Below the pieces are notes generated by a model. The model was not told the origin of the DNA. It saw nothing but the letters and a program-made list of their open reading frames with translations, and did not search any database. Positions 9,876 through 18,232 of a stretch of 64,000 nucleotides of DNA are shown piece by piece (the stretch's first letter is position 1; the number at the start of each line of letters is the position of its first letter). A program made the translations under genes and the position numbers. The DNA is from Dokdonella sp. (lineage in GTDB: Bacteria; Pseudomonadota; Gammaproteobacteria; Xanthomonadales; Rhodanobacteraceae), in NCBI RefSeq assembly GCF_019634845.1, contig NZ_JAHCAQ010000004.1, forward strand, positions 174,005 to 238,004. The letters run 5' to 3'.

Positions 9876-11051
9876 CTAGTCGACGCGGCAGAATGCGGCC
9901 TTGAGATAGCGCGACTCGGGCACGTGGGCGAGCCAGGGATGGTCCGCCCCGGCGCCGCTGACCTTGAGCACCTGCACGCTGCGGCCGGCATAGAACGCCG
10001 CGCGGCGCAGCATGTCGAGGAACTGTTCCTCGCTGACGAGGCCGGTGCACGAGCAGCTCAGCAACAGTCCGCCCGGCTTGACCGCGCCGAGCGCGAGCTT
10101 GTTCATGTCGAGGTATTTCTTCAGCGCTGGGATGACCTGTTCGCGGTCGCGCGTCATCTTGGCCGGGTCGAGGATCACGACGTCGTAGGCGTCCTGCTGG
10201 CGATCGCGCAGCCAGTGGAAGATGTCGGCCTGCACGAAACGCACGCGCACCTTGTTGAGGCGCGCATTGCGCTCGGCGACGGCGAGGATGTCTTCGTCCA
10301 GGTCGACGCCGGTGACTTCGGTCGCGCCGCCGATCGTGCTGGCGTAGATGCCGAAACCACCTGAATTGCAGCACAGATCGAGCACGCGCTTGCCTGCGCA
10401 CAGGCTCGCCAGGAACTGGCGATTGTCGCGCTGGTCGGCGAAGAAGCCGGTCTTGTGCTTGCTGCCGGGCGCAGCGTGGAACTGCACCCCGTGCTCGTGG
10501 ATCACTTCCGGTTCGGGTGCCGGTGGCGTCGCGCAGTCGAAGCTCTCCTGCTTCTGCACGTGCTCCTCGGCGAAGCGGTACAGCCTGGCGCCCGGAAAAT
10601 GCTCGAGCAGGCAGTGCTGGATCAGTTCGCGCTGGCGGAACATGCCGGCCGAGAAGTACTCGACGACGAGCAGGTCGGCGAAGCGATCGACCACGAGTCC
10701 CGACAGCCCGTCGCCTTCGGAATGGATCACGCGGTAGGCGTTGGTGACGGCATCGAGCTTGAGCACATCGCGGCGCAAGGCCACGGCCGCGGCAATGCGG
10801 CGCGCGAAGAAGGCTTCGTCGATCGCCTCGGCGGGGTCGGTGCTGAGCACGCGCAACGAGATGCGCGAGTGACCGTTGTAGAAGCCGCGCCCGGCGAACT
10901 GACCCTCGCGGTCGACGATTTCGACGATGCTGCCGGGCTTGGGCTTGACCGCCGGTTTCTCCACCATCTTCTGGAAGATCCACGGATGGTTGGAGCGGCG
11001 TTCGGTCTTGAGCTGGATGACGGGCAGGCCGTCGCTGGCTGGGGCATTCAT
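9876..11051 (-). CDS. rlmI: RlmI-like 23S rRNA (cytosine-C5) methyltransferase
   Basis: This SAM-dependent methyltransferase has an N-terminal PUA domain (residues 1-80), as in RlmI/RlmK, which modify 23S rRNA. The central SAM motif reads VLDLCCNSGGFGIYAS, the acidic motif VTGVDLDEDIL, and the NPPF-equivalent motif VVILDPAKMT. LLSCSCTG near the C-terminus supplies the cysteine of m5C methyltransferases. Length (391 aa) matches RlmI. The start is the ATG of MNAPASDGLP; the in-frame extension upstream is Arg/Gly-rich and unlikely to be coding. The exact target base is inferred from the family. The gene is convergent with the aspartyl protease (7 bases apart). Confidence 0.85.
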   Translation of the reverse strand: MNAPASDGLPVIQLKTERRSNHPWIFQKMVEKPAVKPKPGSIVEIVDREGQFAGRGFYNGHSRISLRVLSTDPAEAIDEAFFARRIAAAVALRRDVLKLDAVTNAYRVIHSEGDGLSGLVVDRFADLLVVEYFSAGMFRQRELIQHCLLEHFPGARLYRFAEEHVQKQESFDCATPPAPEPEVIHEHGVQFHAAPGSKHKTGFFADQRDNRQFLASLCAGKRVLDLCCNSGGFGIYASTIGGATEVTGVDLDEDILAVAERNARLNKVRVRFVQADIFHWLRDRQQDAYDVVILDPAKMTRDREQVIPALKKYLDMNKLALGAVKPGGLLLSCSCTGLVSEEQFLDMLRRAAFYAGRSVQVLKVSGAGADHPWLAHVPESRYLKAAFCRVD

Positions 11052-11159
11052 CGGCCGATTATAGATGGCCGCCGGCGACGGTCCGTCGCGGCCGCGACCG
11101 AGACGAAATGTCACGCCGCTTGCCCTTGCGCGCCCGCGCGAGCCACGCTAGGGTAGCCG

Positions 11160-11290
11160 CCAGCAGAAGGGGAGTAGCTCTCCCGTCGCCCTGATCGTCA
11201 GCACGAACCGCAAGGTTCCGGTCGGGCGGGCGGCAACCGGTCCGGTTGCCGCGAGCGAGACCTTCGCCGTCGACGGCGAAGGTGTGTCCG
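11160..11290 (+). promoter_or_regulatory. yybP-ykoY manganese riboswitch in TerC-family leader
   Basis: The leader carries the two conserved internal-loop sequences of this Mn2+ riboswitch: AAGGGGAGTAGCTC at 11167-11180 and GCGAGACCTT near 11255. Between them is a GC-rich arm, and after them a strong hairpin (CCTTCGCCG, TCGA loop, CGGCGAAGG; 11261-11282). It directly precedes a TerC/Alx-family gene, the classic regulon member (alx in E. coli). Binding of Mn2+ would be expected to turn the downstream gene on. There is no U-run, so control is more likely at translation initiation or through Rho than by intrinsic termination. Boundaries are approximate. Confidence 0.85.
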
Positions 11291-11346
11291 CAACAAGCGC
11301 ATCCCACGCGATCGACCCGTGAAGTCCCGCTTTCGCGAGGTTGTGC

Positions 11347-12300
11347 ATGCATACGATGGGTACACCGGGTCTGTGGATCGCTTTCATCGCGATCGTCTGC
11401 GTGGCGCTGGTCGTTGATTTCTGGGTGCTGGGTCGGCATGGGGCGCATCGCGTGTCGCTGCGCGAAGCGGCGTGGTGGAGCCTGGCCTGGATCGCGCTGG
11501 CGTTGGCCTTCAATGCGGCACTGTGGTGGTGGACCGACGGCCATGGCGGCCGCGCCGCCGCCAACGAGGTCGGTCTCGAGTTCCTTACCGGCTACCTGCT
11601 CGAAAAGGCCTTGTCGGTCGACAACATCTTCGTGTTCCTGCTCGTGCTCAACACGTTCGCGGTGCCTGCCGAGCTGCGCCAGCGCGCGCTCATGCTCGGC
11701 GTGCTCGGCGCGATCGCGCTGCGCGCGCTGATGATCCTGGTCGGTGCGGCGCTGATCGCGCGCTTCCACTGGATCCTGTACCTGTTCGGCGTGTTCCTCG
11801 TGGTGACCGGCGCCAAGATGCTGCTGACGCCGCCCAGCGAACCCGATCTGGACCACAACCCGGTGCTGCGCTGGATGCGTGGTCATCTGCGCATCACGCG
11901 CGGCTTCCACGGCCAGCAACTGCGCGTGGTCGAGGATGGCCGCACGGCGTTCACGCCGCTGTTCCTCGTGCTCGTGCTGCTGGCCGTGGTCGACGTGGTG
12001 TTCGCGGTGGATTCCATTCCGGCCATCTTTGCGGTGACGCTCGATCCGTTCGTGGTGCTGACCTCGAACGTGTTCGCGGTACTGGGTTTGCGCGCGCTGT
12101 TCTTCCTGCTCGCGGGCATGGCCGATCGATTCCATCTGCTCGGCTATGGCCTGGCGGCCGTTCTCGTGTTCATCGGCGCCAAGATGCTGGTCGCGCCCTG
12201 GTACAAGATGCCGATCGGCCTGGCGCTGGGCGTGGTCGCCGCGCTCATCGTCGCATCGATGCTCGCCAGTCTCGTCGTGGCGCCGCGGCGCAGCGGCTGA
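11347..12300 (+). CDS. TerC/Alx-family membrane protein, probable Mn2+ exporter
   Basis: This 317-residue polytopic inner-membrane protein of the TerC family has the signature acidic motifs: EFLTGYLLEKALSVDNIFVF in TM2-3 and VVDVVFAVDSIPAIFAVT in TM6-7. The two Asp-containing helices are thought to bind the metal. E. coli Alx, controlled by the same riboswitch class, exports manganese, so Mn2+ export is the likely role. The ATG at 11347 has GAGG six bases upstream and is preferred over ATG 11356. It is a single gene behind the riboswitch. Confidence 0.92.
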   Translation: MHTMGTPGLWIAFIAIVCVALVVDFWVLGRHGAHRVSLREAAWWSLAWIALALAFNAALWWWTDGHGGRAAANEVGLEFLTGYLLEKALSVDNIFVFLLVLNTFAVPAELRQRALMLGVLGAIALRALMILVGAALIARFHWILYLFGVFLVVTGAKMLLTPPSEPDLDHNPVLRWMRGHLRITRGFHGQQLRVVEDGRTAFTPLFLVLVLLAVVDVVFAVDSIPAIFAVTLDPFVVLTSNVFAVLGLRALFFLLAGMADRFHLLGYGLAAVLVFIGAKMLVAPWYKMPIGLALGVVAALIVASMLASLVVAPRRSG

Positions 12301-12379
12301 GGCGGTCGGCGGCGTGGTGGCGTGGCATCGGGCGCGGCGCGCGCCTTGACGCCGCCGCGCGCGCCCCCATCCTTGGCCC

Positions 12380-13159
12380 ATGGACATCCGCCCACTGCCC
12401 GATCCGACCGCGCTCAGCGTCGTGCGCGATCGCCAGCGCATTCGCTACGCGGCGCTCGGCGCGCTGGCGCTGACGTCGGGCCTGTGGCTGCTGTGGTTGG
12501 CCACCTGGCTGCTCGGTTGGCCGCTCGACGACCTCGGCATCCGGCCGCGCCAGCTCGGCGGCCTCAGCGGCATCCTCACCGCGCCGCTCGCACATGCCTC
12601 GTTCGCGCACCTGATGTCCAACACGCTGCCGATCACGCTGTTGACGACGCTGACCCTGTATTCCTATCCGCGCGCCACGCGGCTGGCCCTGCCGATGATC
12701 TGGCTGCTGTCGGGTTTGGGCGTGTGGCTGTTCGCGCGCGATTCGGTGCACGTGGGCGCCAGTGGCGTCGCCAACGGCCTGATGATGTTCCTGTTCCTTG
12801 CCGGGCTGCTGCGCCGCGATCGGCTTGCGGTGGTGATCTCGCTGGTGGTGTTCTTCATGTACGGAAGCATGCTCGCGTCGGTGATGCCGACCGAGCAGCA
12901 CGTCAGTTTCGAGTATCACCTGGCGGGTGCGATTGCCGGGTCGCTGGCGGCCGTACTGTTCTTCCGCCGTGATCCACTGCCTCCGCGCAAGCACTACAGC
13001 TGGGAAGACGAGGTGGAAGAACCGGCGCCCGATGCGGAACTGGAGTTGCCGCGTGCGCAGCAGGTACCGGTGTTGTGGCAGCGCCAGGCGCCGCCGCAGG
13101 GGGCGCAGATCATCGTGTTCCGGCAGCGCCCGCCGGCGCCACCGCAACAACCCTCCTGA
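12380..13159 (+). CDS. rhomboid-family intramembrane serine protease
   Basis: The 259-residue protein has six TM helices and the rhomboid catalytic pair: the serine in VHVGASGVANG (GxSG) and the histidine in FEYHLAGAIAG. The L1-loop/TM2 region HASFAHLMSN, with its conserved His and Asn, is also present. It should cleave TM segments of client membrane proteins. A proline/acidic cytoplasmic tail of about 70 residues follows the last TM helix; such tails are variable. The gene starts 79 bases after the TerC-family gene on the same strand and may be read with it. Confidence 0.88.
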   Translation: MDIRPLPDPTALSVVRDRQRIRYAALGALALTSGLWLLWLATWLLGWPLDDLGIRPRQLGGLSGILTAPLAHASFAHLMSNTLPITLLTTLTLYSYPRATRLALPMIWLLSGLGVWLFARDSVHVGASGVANGLMMFLFLAGLLRRDRLAVVISLVVFFMYGSMLASVMPTEQHVSFEYHLAGAIAGSLAAVLFFRRDPLPPRKHYSWEDEVEEPAPDAELELPRAQQVPVLWQRQAPPQGAQIIVFRQRPPAPPQQPS

Positions 13160-13321
13160 GCGGTTGCGGCCGGGCCGATCGGCGCCAGTCGTCTCGCCGC
13201 GCCGTGGTCGGCGATCGGCACCGCGCCGACCGCGCGCCGCATCGGTTCGGAACGCAGCGCCGCATGCAGCCGTGCAGCGCAGGCGCTAAAGTGGCGGTCT
13301 CGCTTCCCCAAGGGCAGTGCC

Positions 13322-14212
13322 ATGTCACCGCAAGCGCGCCGCGTCGAAAGCCTGCACACCGACAAGGGGTATGTCCCGGTCTACACGACCGCCGTCGTCG
13401 AGCAGCCCTGGGCCGAATACACGCCGGTCGAGCACGCCACCTGGGCGCGGCTGTTCGAGCGCCAGCGCGAGGTGCTGCAGGGGCGCTCGTGCAGCGAGTT
13501 CGTCGCCAACCAGCAGCGTTTCGGCATGAGCGCCGATGCGATTCCGCGCTTCGACGACATCAACGAGGTGCTGGCCCGCAGCACGGGCTGGCAGATCGTC
13601 GGCGTCGAGGGGCTGCTGCCGGAACTCACGTTCTTCGAGCACTTGGCCAACCGGCGTTTTCCGGTCACTTGGTGGATCCGCAAACCCGAGCAGATCGACT
13701 ACATCGCCGAGCCCGATTTGTTCCACGACCTGTATGGCCACGTGCCGCTGCTGCTCGATCCGGCGTTCGCCGACTACATGCAGGCCTATGGTCGTGGCGG
13801 CGTGAAGGCGCATGGCATCGGCGCCGATGCGCTCATGTATCTGACGCGCCTGTACTGGTACACGGTCGAGTTCGGCTTGATCCGGCAACCTGACGGCTTG
13901 CGCATCTATGGCGCGGGCATCCTCAGCTCGAAGGGCGAGTCGATCCACTGCCTGGAATCGGCCGCACCCAACCGCATCGGCTTCGACCTCATGCGCATCA
14001 TGCGCACGCGCTACCGCATCGACAGCTACCAGAAGACCTACTTCGTCATCGACAGCTTCGAGCAGCTCATGCATGCAACGCAGCCTGACTTCACGCCGTA
14101 CTACCGCGAGCTGGCGAGCCTGCCGACGATCGCTGCGGGTGACGTGCTTGCCGGCGACGCGGTGTTCAACCGCGGCAGCGGTGAAGGCTGGAGCGCCGAC
14201 GGCGACGTGTGA
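13322..14212 (+). CDS. phhA: phenylalanine 4-monooxygenase
   Basis: Hydroxylates phenylalanine to tyrosine with O2 and a tetrahydropterin. The 296-residue chain has the iron ligands of aromatic amino acid hydroxylases: His135 and His140 in LFHDLYGHVPLL, and Glu183 in YWYTVEFGLI. The pterin-binding region and the motif IYGAGILSSKGE are intact. It lacks the N-terminal ACT domain, as bacterial enzymes do. A pterin-recycling dehydratase (phhB) would be expected elsewhere; none is adjacent. Start is the ATG of MSPQARRVES. Confidence 0.95.
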   Translation: MSPQARRVESLHTDKGYVPVYTTAVVEQPWAEYTPVEHATWARLFERQREVLQGRSCSEFVANQQRFGMSADAIPRFDDINEVLARSTGWQIVGVEGLLPELTFFEHLANRRFPVTWWIRKPEQIDYIAEPDLFHDLYGHVPLLLDPAFADYMQAYGRGGVKAHGIGADALMYLTRLYWYTVEFGLIRQPDGLRIYGAGILSSKGESIHCLESAAPNRIGFDLMRIMRTRYRIDSYQKTYFVIDSFEQLMHATQPDFTPYYRELASLPTIAAGDVLAGDAVFNRGSGEGWSADGDV

Positions 14213-14368
14213 TGCCTTGAAGAATCGCTTCCGCGTGTGGAGGCGTGTCGTCGTGGCAGGCACGAACGGCTTGATGTGAAATGCGTGGCGCAGCTCCACC
14301 GCGACCGCTGCCATGCAATGGCAGCTCGTTGTCCGGCTTTGCCAGCTGTTCCGCAGCGCCCGCACGGT

Positions 14369-15049
14369 TCAGGCACGCTGGACTGCCGTCACCTCCAGCA
14401 CAGCCGCGATGCGTCGACCATCCCAACGGTAGATGAGGTGTTGCACCTGCACGCACGGCGCGGCGAGGTCCGGGTAGAACAGTGCGACGCACTCGCCGCC
14501 GGCATGGCGCACGCTGTCGTAGACGAGGCCGTTCGAACCCTGCGCGCGCAGTGCGCGCGCGAGCGTCTGGCTCGCGACATAGCTGTCTCGCGCGTGCTCG
14601 GCCTTCCAGTCGCCGCGCAGGTCGTGCAGGCGCCCTTGCACGGCGCTGCGATAGCAACGCATCTCGAGATCCAGCGGTGCCTCGTTCGTCGCGCGCAGGA
14701 AACGCTCGCGATGCCAGACCGTTTCCTCGATCGCGGTCGCGACCGCATGCGCGGCGTAGAACACGCCCCAGCTGCCGTCTGAGAAGCGGCTGCCTTCCGG
14801 GTTCAGGTGCGTGAAGGCAGCCATGACCGGCGTCGTGCCGGGGCCGCTGATACGGCGCTCCTTGGGCACCATCGCGAGGCTGCCGACATCCTCGCGCAGG
14901 CGCGGGTTCGTCAATGCCTCGATCTCGTACAGCGCGTCGAGGTCGGCCGGGTCGGCGATGCGGTCGAACACGCCGACCGGCGGGAAGCGGCTCGGCACGA
15001 TGCGGTAGGCGCGCGTCCAGCGGATGCGCTTCAACGGCGGCACGGCCAC
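14369..15049 (-). CDS. RES-domain toxin (ParT-like)
   Basis: This 226-residue protein is the toxin of a ParS-RES module. RES toxins are ADP-ribosyltransferase-fold proteins; characterised members degrade NAD+ (MbcT) or ADP-ribosylate Prs (ParT). The RES core is visible: TRAYRIVPSRF near the start, RFSDGSWGVFYAAH, TAIEETVWHRERFL, then RAQGSNGLVYDSVRHAGGEC. The Arg, Glu and Ser of the family motif are thus present. No ATG opens the frame; a GTG at 15049 lies one base past the antitoxin stop, so translation is probably coupled. The antitoxin is upstream in the same transcript. Confidence 0.85.
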   Translation of the reverse strand: MAVPPLKRIRWTRAYRIVPSRFPPVGVFDRIADPADLDALYEIEALTNPRLREDVGSLAMVPKERRISGPGTTPVMAAFTHLNPEGSRFSDGSWGVFYAAHAVATAIEETVWHRERFLRATNEAPLDLEMRCYRSAVQGRLHDLRGDWKAEHARDSYVASQTLARALRAQGSNGLVYDSVRHAGGECVALFYPDLAAPCVQVQHLIYRWDGRRIAAVLEVTAVQRA

Positions 15050-15050
15050 G

Positions 15051-15449
15051 TCAGCCCCAGCCGCGCTGCGCGTCGAGGTACTGGCGCACGACGTAGAGGT
15101 CGGCGACGTTGCCCGACAGCATGCGCTCGAGCGCGGAGCGGCCGCCGAAGGTTGGCGCCGCGTTCGGCGCGCGCACCCAGGCATCCGCGCGCGCCGGCTC
15201 CGGGAACAGGATCGCGAGGTCCTTGAAGATGCCGAGCACGTAGCTGATGCGTTCGAGCACGTCGCGCGACAACGCGCCGTCGCGCTCGCGCTTCCACTTG
15301 TAGAAGGTCGATTCCGGCGGGTCGCCGAGCAGGCGGCGCTGCTCGGCCACGCGCAGGCCCCAACGCTCGGCGATCGCGAAGAACGCGCGCAGGCCGGCAC
15401 CTCCGAGCCTCGCCTGCGGGCCGCTGCGCGACGATGCGGCGGTTTCCAT
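15051..15449 (-). CDS. ParS/MbcA/Xre antitoxin (DUF2384)
   Basis: This 132-residue antitoxin pairs with the RES toxin. The N-terminal half is a Xre-like HTH (FFAIAERWGLRVAEQRRLLG, then STFYKWKR). The C-terminal DUF2384 toxin-binding half contains RISYVLGIFKDLAILFPEP, WVRAPNAAPTFGGRSALERM and VVRQYLDAQRGWG, the segment that plugs the RES active site in known complexes. GGAG sits 8 bases before the ATG. As the first gene of the pair it probably represses its own promoter (see 15466-15480). Confidence 0.9.
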   Translation of the reverse strand: METAASSRSGPQARLGGAGLRAFFAIAERWGLRVAEQRRLLGDPPESTFYKWKRERDGALSRDVLERISYVLGIFKDLAILFPEPARADAWVRAPNAAPTFGGRSALERMLSGNVADLYVVRQYLDAQRGWG

Positions 15450-15465
15450 GGCGTTTCTCCATTGA

Positions 15466-15480
15466 TGTAGTTTAGTTACA
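15466..15480. promoter_or_regulatory. inverted repeat upstream of the antitoxin, candidate autoregulatory site
   Basis: TGTA-N7-TACA lies 16 bases upstream of the antitoxin ATG within a short AT-rich tract (15461-15490). ParS-type antitoxins repress their own operons by binding such repeats. The assignment rests on position and symmetry only. Confidence 0.4.
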
Positions 15481-15583
15481 TATTACTTCGTACGTGAAGT
15501 TCTCGCCAGACAGCGGCGCTTCGCGGAAACTATCGCTGCGGCCGCGCGTTCGAAGAAGGCCGCATGGATTCCAGGAGCGTCCG

Positions 15584-16285
15584 ATGAAACTGCTGCGTGC
15601 CGGCGCCTGTCTCGCCCTCGCCCTGCCGGCCACATCCGTGCTGGCCGAGGTACGGCAGGCTGCGCCCGACGGCTTCTTCCTCGCATTCACGCAGTCGACG
15701 ACGGTATCGCCCGCGCGCGCCTATGCCGCGGTGGCCGCACTGCCGCGGTGGTGGAGCGACGAACACACCTGGTCCGGCAAGGCGGCCAATCTCAGCCTCA
15801 AGGCCGAGGCCGGCGGTTGCTTCTGCGAGCGCTGGGCCGACGGCAGCGCCGAGCACGGCCGCGTGCTCATGGCCATCCCGGGCAAGTTGCTGCGACTCGA
15901 GACCGCACTCGGCCCGCTGCAGGAATTCGCGCTGACCGGCGTGCTGACGTTCTGGGTCCGCTACAACGAGGACGGCACCGCGCGCATCGACGTTGAATAC
16001 CGCGTCAACGGCAGCTCGGCGAGCGCGCTCGATCAGTGGGCGCCGCAGGTCGATGACATGCTTGGCGCACAGTTCGCGCGCCTCGTGCGCTACATCGGCA
16101 CGGGCGATCCCGAGGACCACGCCAAGTCAGGCGCGGCCGACGGCGATACGCCTCGCGGCGCTGCCGCGCGGGCCGCGGTCCTCGAGGAATGGAAGCAGCA
16201 GATCGAGCGCGACGCGGCCGCGCGCAAGGCGACCGCGCCCGCGTCGCCGGCTGCGGCCCACCCGGCAGCGGGCGGCAAACCCTGA
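15584..16285 (+). CDS. secreted SRPBCC (START-like) protein
   Basis: A signal peptide (MKLLRAGACLALALPATSVLA) is followed by a single SRPBCC/polyketide-cyclase-like domain (residues 30-190): TTVSPARAYAAVA, RWWSDEHTWSG, and a helical end (LDQWAPQVDDMLGAQFARLVRYI). Such domains have a hydrophobic ligand pocket; the ligand is unknown. Export of this fold is somewhat unusual. The tail is Ala/Lys-rich and low complexity. AGGAG lies before the ATG. It is divergent from the toxin-antitoxin pair and convergent with the DUF885 gene, with a perfect hairpin between. Confidence 0.75.
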   Translation: MKLLRAGACLALALPATSVLAEVRQAAPDGFFLAFTQSTTVSPARAYAAVAALPRWWSDEHTWSGKAANLSLKAEAGGCFCERWADGSAEHGRVLMAIPGKLLRLETALGPLQEFALTGVLTFWVRYNEDGTARIDVEYRVNGSSASALDQWAPQVDDMLGAQFARLVRYIGTGDPEDHAKSGAADGDTPRGAAARAAVLEEWKQQIERDAAARKATAPASPAAAHPAAGGKP

Positions 16286-16291
16286 GCCTGG

Positions 16292-16320
16292 CACCCGCGC
16301 CACGACCCGTGGCGCGGGTG
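16292..16320. terminator. hairpin between convergent genes, candidate bidirectional terminator
   Basis: A 13-base perfect stem (CACCCGCGCCACG / CGTGGCGCGGGTG) with a 3-base loop sits midway between the convergent SRPBCC and DUF885 genes. There is no T-run on either side, so efficiency as an intrinsic terminator is uncertain. Confidence 0.55.
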
Positions 16321-16327
16321 GCTGCAG

Positions 16328-18085
16328 TCAGGCCTTGGGGGCGCCCGCTGCGGGCGCGTTCTTCACGTTCGCGATCCATGCATCGATCTGCTGCTCGAGC
16401 ACCGGCAGCGGCACCGAGCCGAGCGCGAGCACGCGATCGTGGAATGCGCGCAGATCGAACTTCGCTCCCAGTGCCTGTTCGGCGCGCGCGCGCAGCTCGA
16501 CGAGCTTGATCTCGCCGAGCTTGTAGCTGAGCGCCTGCGCCGGCCAGGAAATGTAGCGGTCGACTTCGGTCTCGACCTCATGCAGCGACAAGGCCGTGTG
16601 CGAGGCGAGGTAGTCGATGGCCTGCTGCCGCGTCCAGCCCTTGTGGTGGATGCCGGTGTCTATGACCAGCCGTGCGGCGCGCCACATCTCGTAGGTCTGG
16701 CGGCCGAACTCCTCGTAGGGCGTGTGGTAGATGCCCATCTCCTGGCCCAGCTTCTCGCAGTAGAGCGCCCAGCCTTCGCCATAGGCCGAGATGTAGCTGT
16801 TGCTGCGGAAGGCCGGGTAGCCGGTCTGCTCCTCGGCCAGCTCGCCCTGCAAGGCATGGCCGGGCGCGGACTCGTGCAGCGTCAGTGCCGGCAGGTTGTA
16901 CAACGGCCGTGACGGCAGGTCGTAGGTATTGACCCAGTAGGTGTGCGCGCTGCCGCGCCCGGCGGTCCAGAACGGCGCGATCGCGGCAGGTACCGGCTCG
17001 ATGCCGAAGCGGCCGCGCGGCAGCAGACCGAAATAGCGCGACAGCTTGGCGTCGACCTGCTTGGCGATCCAGGCCGCGCGCATCAGCAGTTCCTCGGGGG
17101 TCTTGGCATAGAACTGCGGGTCGCTGCGCAGGAAGGCGAGAAACGCCGGGAAGTCGCCCTTGAAGCCGGTCTCCCGCATCGTCGCCTGCATCTGCGCATC
17201 GATGCGCGCGACTTCGCGCAGACCGATCTGGTGGATCGCCTCCGGGTCGAGATCGAGCGTGGTGTATTCGCGGATCTGCTGCCGATACCAGGCCTTGCCG
17301 TTGGGCATCGCCTCGGCGGCGAGCGTCTTGCGCGCGTGCGGCACGTAGTCATCGCGGAAGAACTTGAGGAGCTTGGCGTAGGCCGGGATCACGCGCTCGC
17401 GGATCGCTCGCTGGGCGTCGCTGCGCAGGCGGGCCTGCAGCTCTGGTGACATCGAGGTCGGCAGGTCCCTGAGCGGCTGGTAGAACTCGCTGTCCTCGGC
17501 CGACTTGACCTCGGCGTAGCTGGCAATCGACACGTCGCGTCCGTCGAGTACCGCGCGCGGGACCGAGAAGCCACGCTTGAGGCCGGCGCGCATGTTGGCG
17601 ATCTGCTCGTCGAAGTAGCGCGGCACGTCGTCGAGCTTGCCGATGTAGGCGCGCGCGGCCGCTTCGTCGCGCAATGGGCGCCGCGTCATGAAGCCAAGGT
17701 TGGACCAGAACTGCGAGTCGCTGTTGAACGGCATTTCGTAATCGCGGAAGCGGATCGCCGCTGCCAGGTTCTCGATCTGCGGCCGGTACACCGCGTAGTT
17801 GACCTGGTTGTCGGCCGACAGATCCTTGACCGCGATGGCGTCGAGCTGCGCCAGCACGTCGTTCCAGTAGGCCAGCCGGGCGGCCTGCGCCTTGGCGCCG
17901 ACTTCGGGCAGGTGCGCGGCCTGGGGACTCGATGCGCTGTCCTCGTCCTCATAGCCGCCCAATTGCTGCTGGCGCCAGGTCCATTCCTTGCCGTAGATGG
18001 CCTGGAATTGGTCGTCGGCCGGGCTGGCGTGGGCCAGTGGCGTCAGTGCCAGGCACAACAGCAGGGCAAGGCAGGCATGCTTCAT
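16328..18085 (-). CDS. secreted DUF885 family protein, probable metallopeptidase
   Basis: The 585-residue protein starts with a signal peptide (MKHACLALLLCLALTPLAHA). It contains the zinc-binding-like motif LTLHESAPGHALQGEL (HExxxGH) near residue 405, and a downstream YISAYGEGWALYCEKL helix with the third-ligand Glu, as in DUF885 proteins related to M32-like gluzincins. It is predicted periplasmic. Xanthomonads carry several paralogs; the substrates are not established. Start is the ATG directly before the signal peptide; open frame further upstream overlaps the divergent fbp and is not coding. Confidence 0.87.
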   Translation of the reverse strand: MKHACLALLLCLALTPLAHASPADDQFQAIYGKEWTWRQQQLGGYEDEDSASSPQAAHLPEVGAKAQAARLAYWNDVLAQLDAIAVKDLSADNQVNYAVYRPQIENLAAAIRFRDYEMPFNSDSQFWSNLGFMTRRPLRDEAAARAYIGKLDDVPRYFDEQIANMRAGLKRGFSVPRAVLDGRDVSIASYAEVKSAEDSEFYQPLRDLPTSMSPELQARLRSDAQRAIRERVIPAYAKLLKFFRDDYVPHARKTLAAEAMPNGKAWYRQQIREYTTLDLDPEAIHQIGLREVARIDAQMQATMRETGFKGDFPAFLAFLRSDPQFYAKTPEELLMRAAWIAKQVDAKLSRYFGLLPRGRFGIEPVPAAIAPFWTAGRGSAHTYWVNTYDLPSRPLYNLPALTLHESAPGHALQGELAEEQTGYPAFRSNSYISAYGEGWALYCEKLGQEMGIYHTPYEEFGRQTYEMWRAARLVIDTGIHHKGWTRQQAIDYLASHTALSLHEVETEVDRYISWPAQALSYKLGEIKLVELRARAEQALGAKFDLRAFHDRVLALGSVPLPVLEQQIDAWIANVKNAPAAGAPKA

Positions 18086-18232
18086 GGCATTTCTCCCAGG
18101 GCAAAGCACGCATGATGGCACCGCACCGGCGCCGGTCCAGTGCCGGAGGATGGGGTCGGCACGCGGCGGGCGGTGGCTTCCCCGCGCCTGCGCCGCGACA
18201 ATAGGCCGATTCCTGTCGCGGAAGCCCTGCCC

